A stretch of DNA of 64,000 bases, from assembly GCA_946902985.2 (NCBI GenBank), contig OX336388.2, positions 124,969,894-125,033,893 on the forward strand. Direction: 5' to 3'. A program made the position numbers and the translations under genes. Below, piece by piece: positions 10,656-22,795 of this stretch. Position 1 is the first letter of the stretch. Each line of letters starts with the position of its first letter. The stretch comes from Meconema thalassinum (taxonomy: Eukaryota > Arthropoda > Insecta > Orthoptera > Tettigoniidae). The notes under the pieces are model-generated. The model searched no databases. It had not been told where the DNA came from and saw only the letters and a list, made by a program, of their open reading frames with translations.

Positions 10656-10833
10656 ACATTCACCACAACACTGATTATCAAATACCATGCACACACAAGT
10701 ACACGGGTCATAGACCAAAGAGGTCCTAATTGGAACTATAATAATATATACAGTACCGGTATGTCAAAAAATATGGTTATATAAATGACTCCAGATTATA
10801 GCTTACCAAGAGGCATACATAGGCCTACTTTGA

Positions 10834-11050
10834 ACCGGCCTTGGTGGCCGAGAGCGCTAATGTGCTATCTCGTGCCTCGCTGGCATCGGGAGAGCGTGAT
10901 TTCGAATCCCACCTCTACCGTCCTGAAAATGGTTTTCGTGGTTTACCATTTTCACTACCAGGCAAATGCCGGGACGGTTCCTTTCAATAAATCCACGGCC
11001 AATTTCCCTCCAATATCCCTTCCCTGACCCGTCCTGAAAAGAAAAGTACA
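10834..11050 (+). repeat. SINE-C, tRNA-derived
   Basis: The head is ccggccttggtggccgagag, with B box gatttcgaatcccacc near 10898. The same central domain as SINE-A follows (aggcaaatgccgggacggtt). The 3' end is not sharply defined. Confidence 0.7.
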
Positions 11051-12969
11051 TGGCCATTGGCTGCATTAATAAAATTATACATACTTTGAAACTTTAGTGT
11101 TTAAAATAAGACTGCTGTTAAGACTTGAAACTGAATCCCAGCACTCTGCGCAGAGTGTGAACTGATAACACCACGATAGCCCTTTGTTAACTCTTGGGCC
11201 TAGTAACTGAAACTATGGCATGTAGTTAGGCCTCCTAATGACCAGTATTAATTCTGCTATGATGTACATGTCGCTTACAGGTACCAACTGGAAAGACCTG
11301 CCCCAGGCCTCTCCAAAAGCAACACAGCATTATGAGCCTAACATTTCTCTCATCCAGGTGTAAAAACCATCCATCGCATGGAAAACTCATCCTACATTAT
11401 CTCCATTTCTGCAGAATGGGGAGAATAAGGAGTTGACATACCACTGACAAGTAAAAAGTGCGGTGCGGATAGATGGCAACTTATTAGTCGTGACGAGGTT
11501 AAAGTTAGGTCTGATTGGTGTTAAGCTATGGTTAGAGCAAGTTTAGGACTGAGCGTTTTACTTGATTGATTGGCGACACCATTGCACATAGTGTTATTTA
11601 CCAGATATATTACTTTATTACATTCACTAGCGACAGAAAGCAAAGCAAACTTGTAGCTTCACGTGGCTCTCGTGATCATAAGCCACAGAACCTTTCTTTT
11701 TTATATTTGGAATTTGAACCACGGAATGCAACTCTGGAATTCTAACATGCATTAACCAAGAATCAAAACCCAGTCCAAAACTATAATATGACGACTTTAG
11801 GATCTCCGAATGGAGATCTGGGTGTGACCTTGGCTTCTAGGATTAAAGAAGCAGGCCTCTGTACGAAGGGTGGTTGGCCGGTTTACTTACTGTAAGCCCT
11901 GAGCTTGTATTTCAGCTTTACTTTACTTATTTTTAGGCCATCTGTAGGCTAAACAAAACAATCTACCAGTAAATGTATAGTCTATTTGTTGAATCTGAAA
12001 GCTACTTGTTGCTCCTATAATAGGCATACAAAGACGTGGAACTAATAAAGGTAATGAAAAGAGATTCCTTAGCACATGACTTACAGTACCGGTATTGAAT
12101 TCTTCTTGGAACACAAGATAATGAACGGAAGTGTGAGTAGGCTAAGAAATAAGGAGTAAGAAGTAGCCTAGGCATATCATGAAATGTGAAAATAACACTG
12201 CATAATAAGGCTGTCCCCACCCATCAACATGACTTTTTATTGACTAAATAAATTCCCGGGTATTTACGTTAGGAAGCTAAGAACATTAAAAATTAACACT
12301 TATTTACAGTTTCTGTAGAAAACTTGAATTGCATTATCTCAGACTACAAAAGTTTAAGAAACAAAATCCACATTTCCCCCACACTTTTCAATATATCGTG
12401 TGTTAATTTAATCATTAAAAACATATCATAACCTTTCATCGTCACGATGCAATCACAATGCGACACCACAGGACTGGAGGAGGAATGTGGTGTTAAACAT
12501 TAAATTCCACACTTCTTAGAATTAAAACACAGTAGTATTAACACTTTCTATTTTCTTGTTATTTATTTTCCTAAAATATCTGATTATAATGAGAGCTAGT
12601 GTGTTGAAATAGAGTTAAATAAATGACATAAAATATACATTCATCAATCAGCTGTTTATCATGTGGTTGTCCATAAGTGGTGCTACCTAGCGGCTTACAG
12701 GTGTATTGGTGCTCCCCCTTATCAATTGTTTTTTTGAAAATCCGTTCTTCCGGTTTTGCCGAAGTGTCCATACTGTATTGGTATCTATACTGTGGTTCTA
12801 ATCGCCCATAACAGTGTCCCGCGCCTGCACCAACCTTAGCCTCCAATAATCATTCGCAGCGATCCCTTTTTAAAATTTCCCCCCACCAGGCAATGATGAG
12901 AATTCCTGCTACTGGAGCGCTAATGTACAACTTAATATTAACACGCATAGCATAACTTCTCCCACTTGT
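11051..12969. other. No feature recognised
   Basis: About 1.9 kb of AT-rich DNA. Short ORFs on both strands have no recognisable domain, and no matching repeats were seen elsewhere in the window. Confidence 0.45.
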
Positions 12970-13260
12970 TACGGTAGTGGGCTAGTAAACTCTTTACCCA
13001 ATTGCTACTGTGCAGTGGTTTGTATCATTGGGTAACTGTCGACTACCGATTGAAAGCGTATAAGACCAGTAAGTAGCGGGGAATCGTAAACAAGAGTATG
13101 ACGCAACGCGGAGAGATACATATGAGGAAAACATAGGAATTAGGGACGAGGACTCAAATGGTATTAACTCTTCACACCGAAGCGACCCACCTTGGTGACT
13201 CGCTACACATACACACACATGACCGGGTCACAAATATGGATATGGGAAAGGATTACCCTT

Positions 13261-14123
13261 TCAAATCTTTAAATTAATATTGTCGAAAAATGCTACTATG
13301 CTACTAACCAGTGGAATTGTAGGCGTATGAACCAATGTGGCCACATTTAAAGGAAGTGCATACCCTAAATCGTATAAAGCTCTCAACATTAAAGCACGTT
13401 GATGGTCGTATAGTGGACATTGAAATAGAATATGATTTAAGGAACCCTCCATTTGTAAACACTAACATAGAGAATCATCACGTCGTTTTATGCGGAATAA
13501 ATACACCGGCGTTAATGAATGGTTAAAACGTAGACGAATTATTGTAATGATATGTCGTCGTGTGTATTTCCCTCTCTGAAACCATGGTTTGTTTAAAATA
13601 GTCGGTTGTAACCCAAAATAGTGTTTGGCCTTAATTCTGGCGTAGTTAGTCCACGTGCCTTGCCAGTCCTCCTGTATCGTCGAACTAATTATAGAACGCA
13701 GATCTGACATTGGTATGGCGATGTTGTAAGTTTTTCCGTGTCCCTTTGCTGCATCTTTGGCAAGGTTATCCGCTATTTCGTTTCCCTCAATGTGACAATG
13801 GCCGGGTATCCACATGATACTGACTTCAAAACCCTCCGTGTGTAAAGTGTACAATTGTTGCACTAATTGACATAAAAACCAGTTGTCAGCCTCTCTAACA
13901 TTTTGAAGTGCTTGCACTACACTCATTGAATTTGTACAAATTAAAGCATGACGAATGGCATGTTTTTGATATAAAAACACGTCTGACGTATGGCAAAAAT
14001 TTCGGCTGTAAGTAAATATCGAGACGTCAGGGGGTAAACTATACTGAAAGGAGATTTGTAAGTCAGGAGCACAGGGTTAACCATTTTAGAACCATCTGTG
14101 TAAAGAAAGATACAGGAGATCAA
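13261..14123 (-). pseudogene. I-clade LINE RNase H and C-terminus
   Basis: RNase H degrades the RNA strand of the RNA-DNA hybrid. Three overlapping frames carry it (13941-14123, 13462-13980, 13261-13452). Motifs in order: a degenerate TNSMSVVQAL in place of the usual TDS, then WIPGHCHIEGNEIAD with the late His and Asp, then a C-terminal tail with RLRFNHSLTPVY and LNHILFQCPLY, a Cys/His-type end common in I-like ORF2. Two frame changes are needed to read it. The fragment at 38620-39890 shows the same order. Confidence 0.8.
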
Positions 14124-14131
14124 AGGATTCG

Positions 14132-14581
14132 TTATTTCCCGAAAAATCGGGGAATGATTACAGGATGATGTTGAAACGTCTGATTGACTTGGGGTAAGGA
14201 GTTCTGAAGAATAGGAGGTTGAAAGTACGTTGCAGCATACGGAATAGTGTATATCGGTAACCGCATGACTTTTAATATTTTATGGCGGTACGGTTGAAGC
14301 ATGGAATATGCGGTTAGTAAAGCAGGACGAGAAACGGTGGGCAATAATCGACGCGTATAATATTCCTCTAATAGTTGTAATTTAGGGACGGTAGGTGATG
14401 TTGTTATCATCATTTTTCGTAGCAGGTACATACATGCAAGATATCTACGCCGATGCTGAAGTGACATTTCTCCGGTTTCAACTAACAGGGCTCCTGTGGT
14501 GGTTGATTGAAGCGCACCTATAATTATACGCAAGGCAGAAAACTTGATTCTATCTAACCGAAGGAGCCTAATGCTGGGCAT
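14132..14581 (-). pseudogene. I-clade LINE ORF2, region after RT
   Basis: A 149-codon frame between RT and RNase H. It starts RLLRLDRIKFSALRII and includes SLQHRRRYLACMYLL, typical of the thumb/connection segment of I-like LINEs. It overlaps the RT frame by 14 bp and needs a frame change on each side. Confidence 0.7.
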
Positions 14582-15638
14582 TGAATAAAAAAAAGGAATT
14601 GTAATCCAGTACAGAACGGATGATGTTACGATAAACCGTTAATAATGATTCTGGGTCCGCCCCCCAATTGCGTCTAGTGAGAGACTTTAGAACATTAATT
14701 TTACTGGCGAGATGACTCTGAAGGTATTGCGTATGTCTCTCCCATTGCAATTTCCTGTCAATATGAATCCCTAAATATTTGACACTTATCACCACCGGAA
14801 TGTGACCTTGACGGTATAATATAGGAGCACTGTCGTAAATTCGTTTGTGCGTAAAAATCATCGCAGCGTTTTTTCCTACGGATGTTTCAAATCCATATTG
14901 ATGTAGCCAATCATGAGCATGAGATAAGGCGTGGTATATATCTCTTCGACATGAAGAAAACTCTTCTCGAGTGCAATATATTAGAATGTCATCCGCATAT
15001 TGTAGAATGCGAGCGTGCGGTAATATGACTGTTTCTAAAGTACGGGTGTAAATTAAGTATAAAAGCCCGCTTAGAACGTCGCCCTGTGGAACACCATAAG
15101 AAGTATTTCGAGAATCAAAAACACCGGCTGGGGAGTTTAACGTAATATGACGATGACATAGCATATTGTGTATTAAGCACCTGAAGGGAAGGGGAAAATT
15201 TAGATCTCTTAGAAGTTGAATAAGAAGATATGGATCAACAGAATCATATGCATTTTTGAGGTCAAGGAACACAGCTACTGTGTGCATTTTATTTCCTTTT
15301 GCTAGGAGTAGATCAGTAAGGAGTATATTTATGGGGTCAGATGTACCAAGATTTTTTCTAAATGCAAATTGGGTTTTCGGAAACAGGTTATAATATTCTA
15401 GGCACCATTGAAGCCGTCGGAGAAGAATATGTTGGAAAAATTTTCGGAAACAAGATCCAAGTTGAATACCACGATAACTACTCGGTAATCGAGCATCTTT
15501 CATGGGTTTAAGAATCGGTACAGTTTGAAAAGCATTCCAATCCTCCGGGAAGGTCCCTGTGCATAAGATGGAATTATATATTTGAAGAATGATATTCTGA
15601 GCGTTTACTGGAAATCGAGCGATCATTTTATAAGTCAC
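14568..15638 (-). pseudogene. I-clade LINE reverse transcriptase
   Basis: A 356-codon RT frame. Visible motifs: SSYRGIQLGSCFRK, QFAFRKNLGTSD, the first catalytic Asp in AVFLDLKNAYDSVD, GVPQGDVLSGLLY, and the catalytic pair in LQYADDILIY, then VKYLGIHIDRKLQW. All catalytic residues are present. The element fails only through frame breaks either side, at about 14570 and 15640-15708. Confidence 0.88.
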
Positions 15639-15707
15639 TCCATCAATCCCTGGGCTGGATGATTTTTTGTGACGAAATGTGTGGCTTAATTCCCTACTTG
15701 TAATAGG

Positions 15708-16220
15708 CTACATTAAACTGGAAAAACGTTCCAGGGAACCAGATGTACAAGATGTAGGCAAGCGAATAACTATTTCTGGTGTCCAAGTATGATGCAGGTG
15801 GTATCCCTGCGCCGAAAGTTGGGAGGGGGATGAGATAGTACGATTATTAGAGAAATGTTTAATCGCCGTCCAAATACTGTTTAGGGACGTAGTACTGCTT
15901 AATTGGGTAGTATATAATTTCCACGCTTCCCGTCTTTTATCATTAAATACACGTTGTATTTGCGCGGTGAGACTTTTGTTTCGCAAATAAGATGTTGGAG
16001 AGCCATAATGTCGAAAATCTTTTAAACTCGCCTTGCGCCGTCTTACCAGCTGTCCGCACCATGAGGGTAAGGCGCCACGATTATTTGGAGGACCTGTCGT
16101 TGGAATTAAAGGGTGATATATATTAAGATAGGCGCGGATATTCTCTAATAAAAAGGCATAACTGTTACTGAGCCCCTGTGTTTGCTGTGAAAGTCTATCC
16201 TCTAAAAATCGGGAGAACAA
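15708..16220 (-). pseudogene. I-clade LINE endonuclease-RT linker
   Basis: A 170-codon frame with W-C-x6-R-R-K-A spacing (SWCGQLVRRRKASLKDF), the usual linker signature before RT in I/Jockey-type ORF2 proteins. It overlaps the endonuclease frame at 16202-16220, so one frame change separates them. No catalytic function is expected here. Confidence 0.7.
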
Positions 16221-16930
16221 CTCGTAATCAAAAAATCGTAAATTTCGCTTAACCTTAGATACGTTTTTGGGATATGTCGGGTACGCGAGACGTCATAGTC
16301 GATTATAATTGGATAATGATCGCTTTGATGCGTATCCTGCACGGTCTTCCATGTCATCTTATGAGATAAGTCTAAAGTAGTGACACTTAAATCCACTGCA
16401 CTTTGGGGACTAGTTGGTGGGGTAATGCGCGTGGGTGTTCCATCATTTAAGAGATGTAGGTGTAAATCCTGTATAACTGCAGCGATGTGACGTCCTTTTG
16501 GATTAATGCGACCACTGCCCCACAAGGCGTGATGTGCATTAAAATCCCCCACGGTAATATGTTTAGGAAATTGTTTTATGAACCGGAAATATGCCTGCCA
16601 TTGCCGACGGGAACCTTGTATACCCGGGGGAAAATAAATATGACTTACATGTAGATCGTGTACAAGGAATGTGTGATGATGAGTATGAGGAATATATAAT
16701 TGAGTAGAGAGAGGAGTGTATCGTAAGGTCTTTTTGAATAGCGTCATTATGCCACGATATCCCGGACCATCCTGACGTTCGACCAGGTAGTTGGGAATCG
16801 AAAATCTATACGAGGCACGAAGCCATATTTCCTGTAGGAATATGACATCCGGATCATACTCCTGGATTAAAAGCAATAATTCATGCTTCTTATTTAAAAT
16901 ACTACGGCAATTCCACTGGAGGAGCAACAT
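16202..16930 (-). pseudogene. I-clade LINE AP-type endonuclease
   Basis: A 242-codon frame from an ATG with LLLQWNCRSILNKK at its start, the N-terminal mark of I-like ORF2. Then FLQEIWL (catalytic Glu), TVGDFNAHHALWG (catalytic Asp and Asn), and a late SDHYPI, the terminal His motif. The domain itself looks complete. It generates the nick that primes reverse transcription. It lies 17 bp downstream of ORF1. Confidence 0.85.
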
Positions 16931-16946
16931 GTAGCACGCATCTAAA

Positions 16947-18414
16947 TTAGGTCACTGTAGGACTACTACTTACTAGGGTATTATATTTTGTGGTAGGAGG
17001 ATTGGGAAGTAATGGAACTATTTTTTCCAATAATTGTTTCACATAAAAGCTCCATTGAACGTTGTGCCCTAATAATTCTTGTAATTTCAGGAAATCTTCA
17101 ATGATGTCATAGGACGGGTCTCGTGAAGTGCCAGGTGTTTGAGAACACTGTTTCTTCGAAATTTCCTCACCCATTGTGGCGGGTTGCAAAGCCACCCCTA
17201 CACCACTACCAGATGGTTGCTTTAAGATCTCGAGATAGGCCCGTCGGTCGTAACCTATGGGATTCACCACTTTCGACTTTGGGGACACTAGTTCTGTATT
17301 TTTTCGTTTTCTCGGCGGATCCTCTCTACGCGTATTATGAGACTGTTCTAAGGTTGGAAATTGCTGCGGGAGTGTAAGAGGATTAAACGGTAAATTGCAG
17401 TTAGCCGTAATAACTTCGTGGTACAATTTATTTTCGGTACACATTTGACGTTTTATGGACTTTTGTTTCTCCAATTCGGGGTAGCGTGCGGCGCCTGCCG
17501 GATGATTATCACCACAATTAGCACATTTGCACAGAGTCTCCTTACAAGTCTCCGTCGAGTGTCCTTGCGCACAGTTACCGCAAACTGGGACACGAGCCCG
17601 GCAATGTAGTTGTACATGCCCGTATCGTTGACAGTTCAAACATCTAATGGGGGAAAATATGAATAATGTTACCTCTAAGAGCACATTAAAAATAGATACG
17701 TTATCAGGTAGCCGTTGTGTTTTAAGGAAAATTTTCACTGTTCCTGTAGGAAGGGATTCTAACTTGTTATTGATCATCTTTTTCCGAAAAAAAAAACGCT
17801 GGACTCGCACAATTGGGACAGGCGAATCAATATATTTTAGGATTTCATTGTGCGTTAAGGATGTGTCCACGCCCCTAATTAGCCCAACACGTTGGACGTT
17901 AGCGGACGGGACAAATGCGACCAAGTGTTTGTCGCCTTTCAATAATCACTTACCATGGCCAGGAGTGAATCTGCAATCTTGGGCTTGGTAGTCCGAGCTT
18001 TGCTGGTAATAAGGGATTTTGTAAGAAGGAGTTAGCTTCTATGGCCTTGTTAAATTGTACCTGAACACGATTGCGGCCTTTGCGTTGAATATTCTTTATA
18101 CTTACGATCTTATTTTCGAAAAAGAGCTTTCCTAATGCCATCGGATGTAAATTGCCAATATGTTGATCACCCTCACCTTGCGCAAACACCGTGTACGGTC
18201 CTGTGTGATGGTCATAATATCGATTGGCATTTGACAATGGCTGTCGATTAGCAATAATTGGAGATGTTTCAGCAGTGGAAGTTGTTGGAGTTGATACTAG
18301 CTCAACCTCCGACACTACAAGCATACTTTCAACGGACGCTACACCCTCGTATTCCACGTGTTCAAAATCGTCCGGTGGTCGCCCCATCTGACTACCACCA
18401 CTTTCGGACGACAT
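16947..18414 (-). pseudogene. I-clade LINE ORF1 with zinc knuckles, frameshifted
   Basis: The Gag-like RNA-binding protein of the LINE, in two frames: 17950-18414 (ATG, 154 codons, low-complexity start) and 16947-17942. The second contains the I-type RRM-like segment (VQRVGLIRGVD, LPTGTVKIF) and then a zinc-knuckle block: CLNCQRYGHVQLHC, CGNCAQGHSTETC, and CANCGDNHPAGAARY. The third knuckle has lost its last Cys. A frameshift near 17945 splits one original ORF. The listed start of the second frame is a TTG, so it is not a true start. Confidence 0.85.
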
Positions 18415-18420
18415 GTTGAA

Positions 18421-18987
18421 TAGTTATCCCCTATAAACGAGGGGGTACTAACCTGATTAAACACTAACGAGAACTAACACACTAAACAAATAACAGGCCA
18501 CAAACCCGACGTCCACACAACACTCAAAAGCACGTTCCCTACACCCGATACCACTCACTGCACAGATGCACACCGTATGGAGGTTGGGATACGAATGATA
18601 GCATAACGAATACAATATAAAGTGTGATCTCTTCTCCCTCAACAGCATATAATGAATACGGATCGGGTTGGCACTCGCCGCTATGCAGCGCTACAGTCGA
18701 CTTGAGATTGTGGATTTCCACATATGTTTATGTGTTTTTGTGCGATATATTAAGCATTTAATCGGTCGGAGTGTTTTGGTGGTGTTCTGTGCAAACGTTT
18801 ATTGATATACAAGTGCTTACAATATTACTTCATAGTATTAATACCTGAAATGCTATTGTAGGAAGCATTAACTGAAATGGAATTTAATTTCTTGTCGTGT
18901 GTTGACGTTAACTTATAGTGTGTTAATTTTATTGTTATTTAATGTAAGTAAACAGCAGTTTAGCCCTTACATTTTCATGAGTGCTTA
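18421..18987. other. LINE 5' UTR or flank; nothing else recognised
   Basis: The region just upstream of the I-clade ORF1 is probably its 5' UTR to an unknown boundary. Short ORFs at 18457-18721 have no recognisable domain. Confidence 0.35.
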
Positions 18988-19254
18988 ATGTGCGTAGTGA
19001 AGATTCCTTGCTCTTTTGTACCAGGATGCAGATCTAGCTATGGGGACTATAAAGAGGTCAGACGGTTTTTCAAACCTCCTAAAGATAAGGAACGTTTTAT
19101 CAAGTGCAAAGGGGCCATACCAGGGAAGGATAGGGCTCTTACTGAAAAGTCCTACATCTGTGATGTTCACTTTTCAGAAGATTTAATTGTTGAATTTGAC
19201 AAATTTGTGATAGAAGGGATGGAAGTATTACTTCTCCCAAGAACCAACTGGTGA
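18988..19254 (+). CDS. Lone THAP domain protein (P-element type)
   Basis: An 88-codon ORF from ATG that is a THAP zinc-binding DNA-recognition domain and little else. It has PCSFVPGCRSSYG at the N-terminus, RRFFKPPKD, then ICDVHFSED with the C-x2-H pair. The CPGCRS and FF-PPK pattern matches the P-type element at 37358-37561. Two key sites differ: the expected Trp (FKWTKAIP in the other copy) is Cys (FIKCKGAIP), and the doublet Cys is CS. No transposase body follows, so this is a solo exon or remnant. I found no clear TIRs. Confidence 0.75.
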   Translation: MCVVKIPCSFVPGCRSSYGDYKEVRRFFKPPKDKERFIKCKGAIPGKDRALTEKSYICDVHFSEDLIVEFDKFVIEGMEVLLLPRTNW

Positions 19255-20029
19255 TTGAAAGACTATTCTGTTCCACATATATTTCCTAATTTGCCTAATT
19301 ATTTGTCCAGTATGGTGTAAATAAAATTCTCTTGATGCCATTAGAGACTACTTCTGTGAAGAAAGGGATGAGAATAAAAAGACAATGAGTTAAAAATCGT
19401 ATATGTGCCGTAATGCTGAAGGAGGCGTGATCAGTTTTAGACAATAGCCTACTCTATGAAGGGGTCATGACTATGCCTTCTATGTCTGTTTAATGTTAAG
19501 TTCTTCTGAAATGATGGTAGTTTACCGATTTTGGTGTTTGTGGAGTGAAATTTATGGTTATTATTGAATTTTATAGTAATCTACGGTAAAGTTGATAGTT
19601 GCGTTCGTAAGGCTTTTTTCTTTTTTTTCTGTGTTGCAAGTCTGTTAAGGGAATGTAAAATGTGTAACAATGTGAAGAAATCCTTTCTGATAGCGAGGTT
19701 AATTTTTCCGTCTTTTTTTTTTTTTTTGCAGATACTAACTGCATTTTGAACTTGCTCTCTGTCTTCGCTTATTGTCGAAACTGGACTATTACAGGAGACG
19801 ACTTATTAAATTATAATTGGGCAAAGTAAAAAAGTGGAGATGTCGAACTTATTAGCGCCTATGAGGATATCTTGCGGTGTTTGAACATGTAAAACAGGTC
19901 GCAAGGTTTTAAAAGTCTCGTAAGCGCCAATGCTAACTTACATCACAGATCGGAGCCAGCGTAGCGCTGCGGCGGACCAGGCGTACTAGGCCAGTGATAT
20001 CACTTCTTATTCTATTCGTTATGCGCATA
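19255..20029. other. No feature recognised
   Basis: AT-rich DNA with T-runs near 19620 and 19715. Any 3' part of the THAP element here is unrecognisable. Confidence 0.4.
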
Positions 20030-20395
20030 GCATTAATTAATTTATTAAAGCGCACAATGTGCATTAATACAGAGATAAATATTTTGTAATATAGAAAGGC
20101 TCACATTACTCTAATTTTCTAATCCTAGCTTTGTTATGGACACTTTCCTATTCTTGCAATCTTGGTCATGGTATCTCCCGCAATGTTTGTTGCGCAATTA
20201 ACATTATACAGTCTTTGTTTGCCTGGTGAAATAATTTGTTTCGGCAAAACCTGTGGTGGAACCCATGAATGGCATAACGTGTTATCACATGTCGAAGTTC
20301 GTAGTTTGTCTCTTTCCAGTCGTCCGTCATTACGGCGTCGGTTGAGTAGAAATCGTTCCGGATGGAGTCGTTTTTTGTAGTATAGAAGGTCCTGG
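20030..20395 (-). pseudogene. 3' end of a LINE-A/gamma family element
   Basis: The C-terminus of a LINE ORF2, found by comparing frames. On the minus strand a frame near 20366-20200 reads NDFYSTDAVMTDDW, ELRHVITRYAIHGFHH and FCRN. It aligns position by position with the end of the ORF2 at 29100-29260 (EMRHVVTRLAIHGFHH). A Cys/His cluster follows with frame slips. The 3' flank ends in an A/T-rich tail near 20030-20060. The element is strongly 5'-truncated at about 20395. Left over is a Cys/His tail whose role in LINEs is probably nucleic-acid contact. Confidence 0.7.
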
Positions 20396-20635
20396 TTCTC
20401 CTCTATTAGTACCGGTATCTGGCGCGTTCTCTCGTAGGCCTTCGTGCCTAGCAGGGGCGTATATAAGAGGGGTGCTGAGGTGGGCTCCAGCCCCCCTCCC
20501 CCCCCCCCGAAAAGCCAATAAACATTTAGAAAGTGTTGCTTTGGTAAGAGCATAAAATAATTGTAAATTTGGTTGTACCCTAATCTCAACTTATTGGCTA
20601 AGTTATAAATAATATTAAGATTGAAATTAGACTAA

Positions 20636-20767
20636 CTCGTGGTGTAGTGGCTAGCATTCTTGGCTGCCGCCCCGGAGGTCCAAATTCGATTCCTGGCTCT
20701 GCCAAGAAATTTTAATTCTGGTCTGTGGGCTGGAACGGGGTACACTCACCCTTGTGAGGCAAAACTG
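20636..20767 (+). repeat. SINE-A head, 3'-truncated
   Basis: ctcgtggtgtagtggctagc, then a B-box aattcgattcctggctc, up to gaggcaaaactgtgaa. The central domain and tail are absent. Confidence 0.75.
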
Positions 20768-21074
20768 TGAATTCCACAGTATGGTACTTTTGAGAAATAA
20801 ATTATCAACTTGTAAAAAAAAAACCTGTTTACCTTTCTGCTTAGTAAATTGACAAATATTTAGATTTGCTATTCATACTCCATAGGCCATAATAGAAAAT
20901 TCATTACAATTTTTTTGCAGCGGCCTTCACAGTATGTACTAGCCACGTGTCTTGGTGAAGTGTACCATAAGCAACTGAAGAGCCCATTGGTACACTGGGG
21001 CGAAACGCTGGCTACTGTTTTGAGCTAGCCGGACCATTTTATCAAATTTCTTTGTGAATTTGTTAAAGAACTGT

Positions 21075-21475
21075 TGAGTAAGACAAGACAGACGAGGTGG
21101 AAAATGTGGAAGAGAAGAAGAGAGAAGTGGTTGAGAATGAAGACAAAGAGGACCAGGAGAAAGGATGAAAAGATGAGTTGGAAAGCAAAGAAAAGGAGTA
21201 GGAAGAAGATGAGATGTCAGGCAAAGGAAGATAAGAGTGTGAAGGATCAGAAGAAGAAGAAGAAGAAAATGAGGAAGGGAAGGAAACAGGAACGGTGGAG
21301 ATGGAAGATGAGGAGTACAAGGTACGGAATGACATGGCGGATGAAGAAAAAGACGAGATGGAAGGCAGAGGAAGAAAGAAGAATGGGGAAGAAGGAGAAA
21401 CAGATCAAAAGTAAGAACCAGGAAGGTGGAATGGAAGAAAGTGTAGGAGACGAAGATGATGATGATAATGATCTA
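21075..21475. repeat. Purine-rich low-complexity tract
   Basis: About 400 bp dominated by GA/GAA on the plus strand. The 134-codon Lys/Arg-rich ORF here, and the Ser-rich ORF on the other strand, both follow from composition. I do not call a gene. Confidence 0.7.
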
Positions 21476-21479
21476 TAAT

Positions 21480-22314
21480 TTGTTGTACTCTGAGTGTTTT
21501 TAGTATGCTTGATGTATATTACGTTTATGTATGTATTTTTAATGTATGTGATACTCACGTGCTTCTCACGTGAGAATCACCATTCTGATTGCAAGGCTCA
21601 GCTCTTTTGGGTTTGTAAGGTAAGGAAATGGCGCTTGCTGGGAGGGAAGTTTGCATCTCTGTGTGGCATGGCGGGTGGCCTTGCCAATGAAGTTTCTTTT
21701 ATATGTTCTTTTTTGCTGCTATTTTGTTTTTAGATATATCTATGTCTATTCTTGTTAAAGTCCATACTGCTAGATTTTGTATTAAGAGTATCTGTCCGTT
21801 TTATCTTTGGAGATAGGGTATTGTTCCATTTTAGTATCTGTTGAGATGTTCATTGTGTTTTTGGTCTTGGAAGTAGATAAGGTTTTGCGTGATAAGATCC
21901 CGAGAAGTGAAGTGTTAGTGATTGATGCTTAGTGTTAAATGAACAGGAATAAATGGAAGAGATGTTTCCTTTTAATTGCTCTCCCTCATTGTGAGTATAA
22001 TCAACCTCAACCCCGATACGGAGAGAACGTCAGGTTACAACACATAGTTCATTAAAAAAGTCACTTGTAAAATAAAAATGTCACATGTCCAATACACTGA
22101 AAAATTGTCCCTTTCTACAATGTACATTAGCTAAAACATAGCAACTTGAGAGGCTTAAAATATCAACACTTCGTTTAGAGTTTTTCTTGATAAAACTTTT
22201 CAATTTGTCAGTAGGCTACTGTGGTGGTCCTATTGCACTATATTTGAATACCGTACAAACTGGTTGACATGGGTTGCACTTCCTCATATTGGTCGATGTT
22301 TGCCTTAGTTGTGA
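21480..22314. other. No feature recognised
   Basis: AT-rich DNA. No domain, repeat copy or RNA gene seen. Confidence 0.45.
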
Positions 22315-22423
22315 TTTCCATAGGTTATGTATAAATGTTGATCAAATACGAAATTCATATATTCTTCCATTCAACATATATATATTTCCTAGTTGATCAA
22401 TATTTATACATAACCTATGGAAA
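22315..22423. repeat. Long imperfect hairpin / MITE-like palindrome
   Basis: Arms at 22317-22345 and 22393-22421 (ccataggttatgtataaat and its complement) are 29 bp with one mismatch, around a 47-bp A/T-rich loop. No clear target duplication. Confidence 0.75.
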
Positions 22424-22747
22424 ACAGTTCACTACTTTTTATGAACGTGTAATCAATCAGTGACTTTCATTTTCGTTTGTAGTCTCATACTAGTAAGTGT
22501 TTGCTGCACACGGTAGATTGTTTATTATGTCCCATAACATTTTCATAGACTGCAGATGAATAACAAAATAGCCTGTTCGGTGGGCAATACTGGCTTATTT
22601 TTCCACCATCCAAAATCTCGCAAATTGTTGGGACTTGGGTTAGCGGCCATGAGGCTCAAGCTGACCCCGAAATAACTACACTTTACATGTCTCGACTTCC
22701 CCTCTTTAATTTGCCTTGTCTTGGTGGCGATTGTTGCTGTATTAAGG
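22424..22747. other. No feature recognised
   Basis: No ORF, repeat copy or RNA gene that I can support. Confidence 0.4.
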
Positions 22748-22795
22748 GAGTGAAATATTGAGGTCAGATGTCCTTCTTAACAACAATTATTACGC
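22748..22795 (+). repeat. Dispersed 3'-tail motif, copy 3
   Basis: A degenerate copy: ttgaggtcagatgtccttc, then ttaacaacaattattac. Confidence 0.45.

Larger units (their letters stand above)
13195..18420 (-). mobile_element. I-clade LINE, near full length, decayed
   Basis: A non-LTR retrotransposon with zinc-knuckle ORF1 and an ORF2 of endonuclease, RT and RNase H, the I-group layout. At least six frame changes break ORF2 and at least one breaks ORF1, so it is dead. The 3' UTR begins after 13261. A stretch at about 13195-13240 matches 39837-39885, downstream of a second copy, which supports the 3' end. I found no clear target duplication. Confidence 0.85.

Noticed and set aside
20330..20589. 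151-codon minus-strand ORF with a Gly run
   Set aside because: The Gly run is a C-tract in the DNA; the real signal in this region is the LINE 3' end in another frame.
21074..21478. 134-codon Lys/Arg-rich ORF and its Ser-rich opposite-strand partner
   Set aside because: Both come from a GA-rich tract; all frames are unusually open and no domain is visible.
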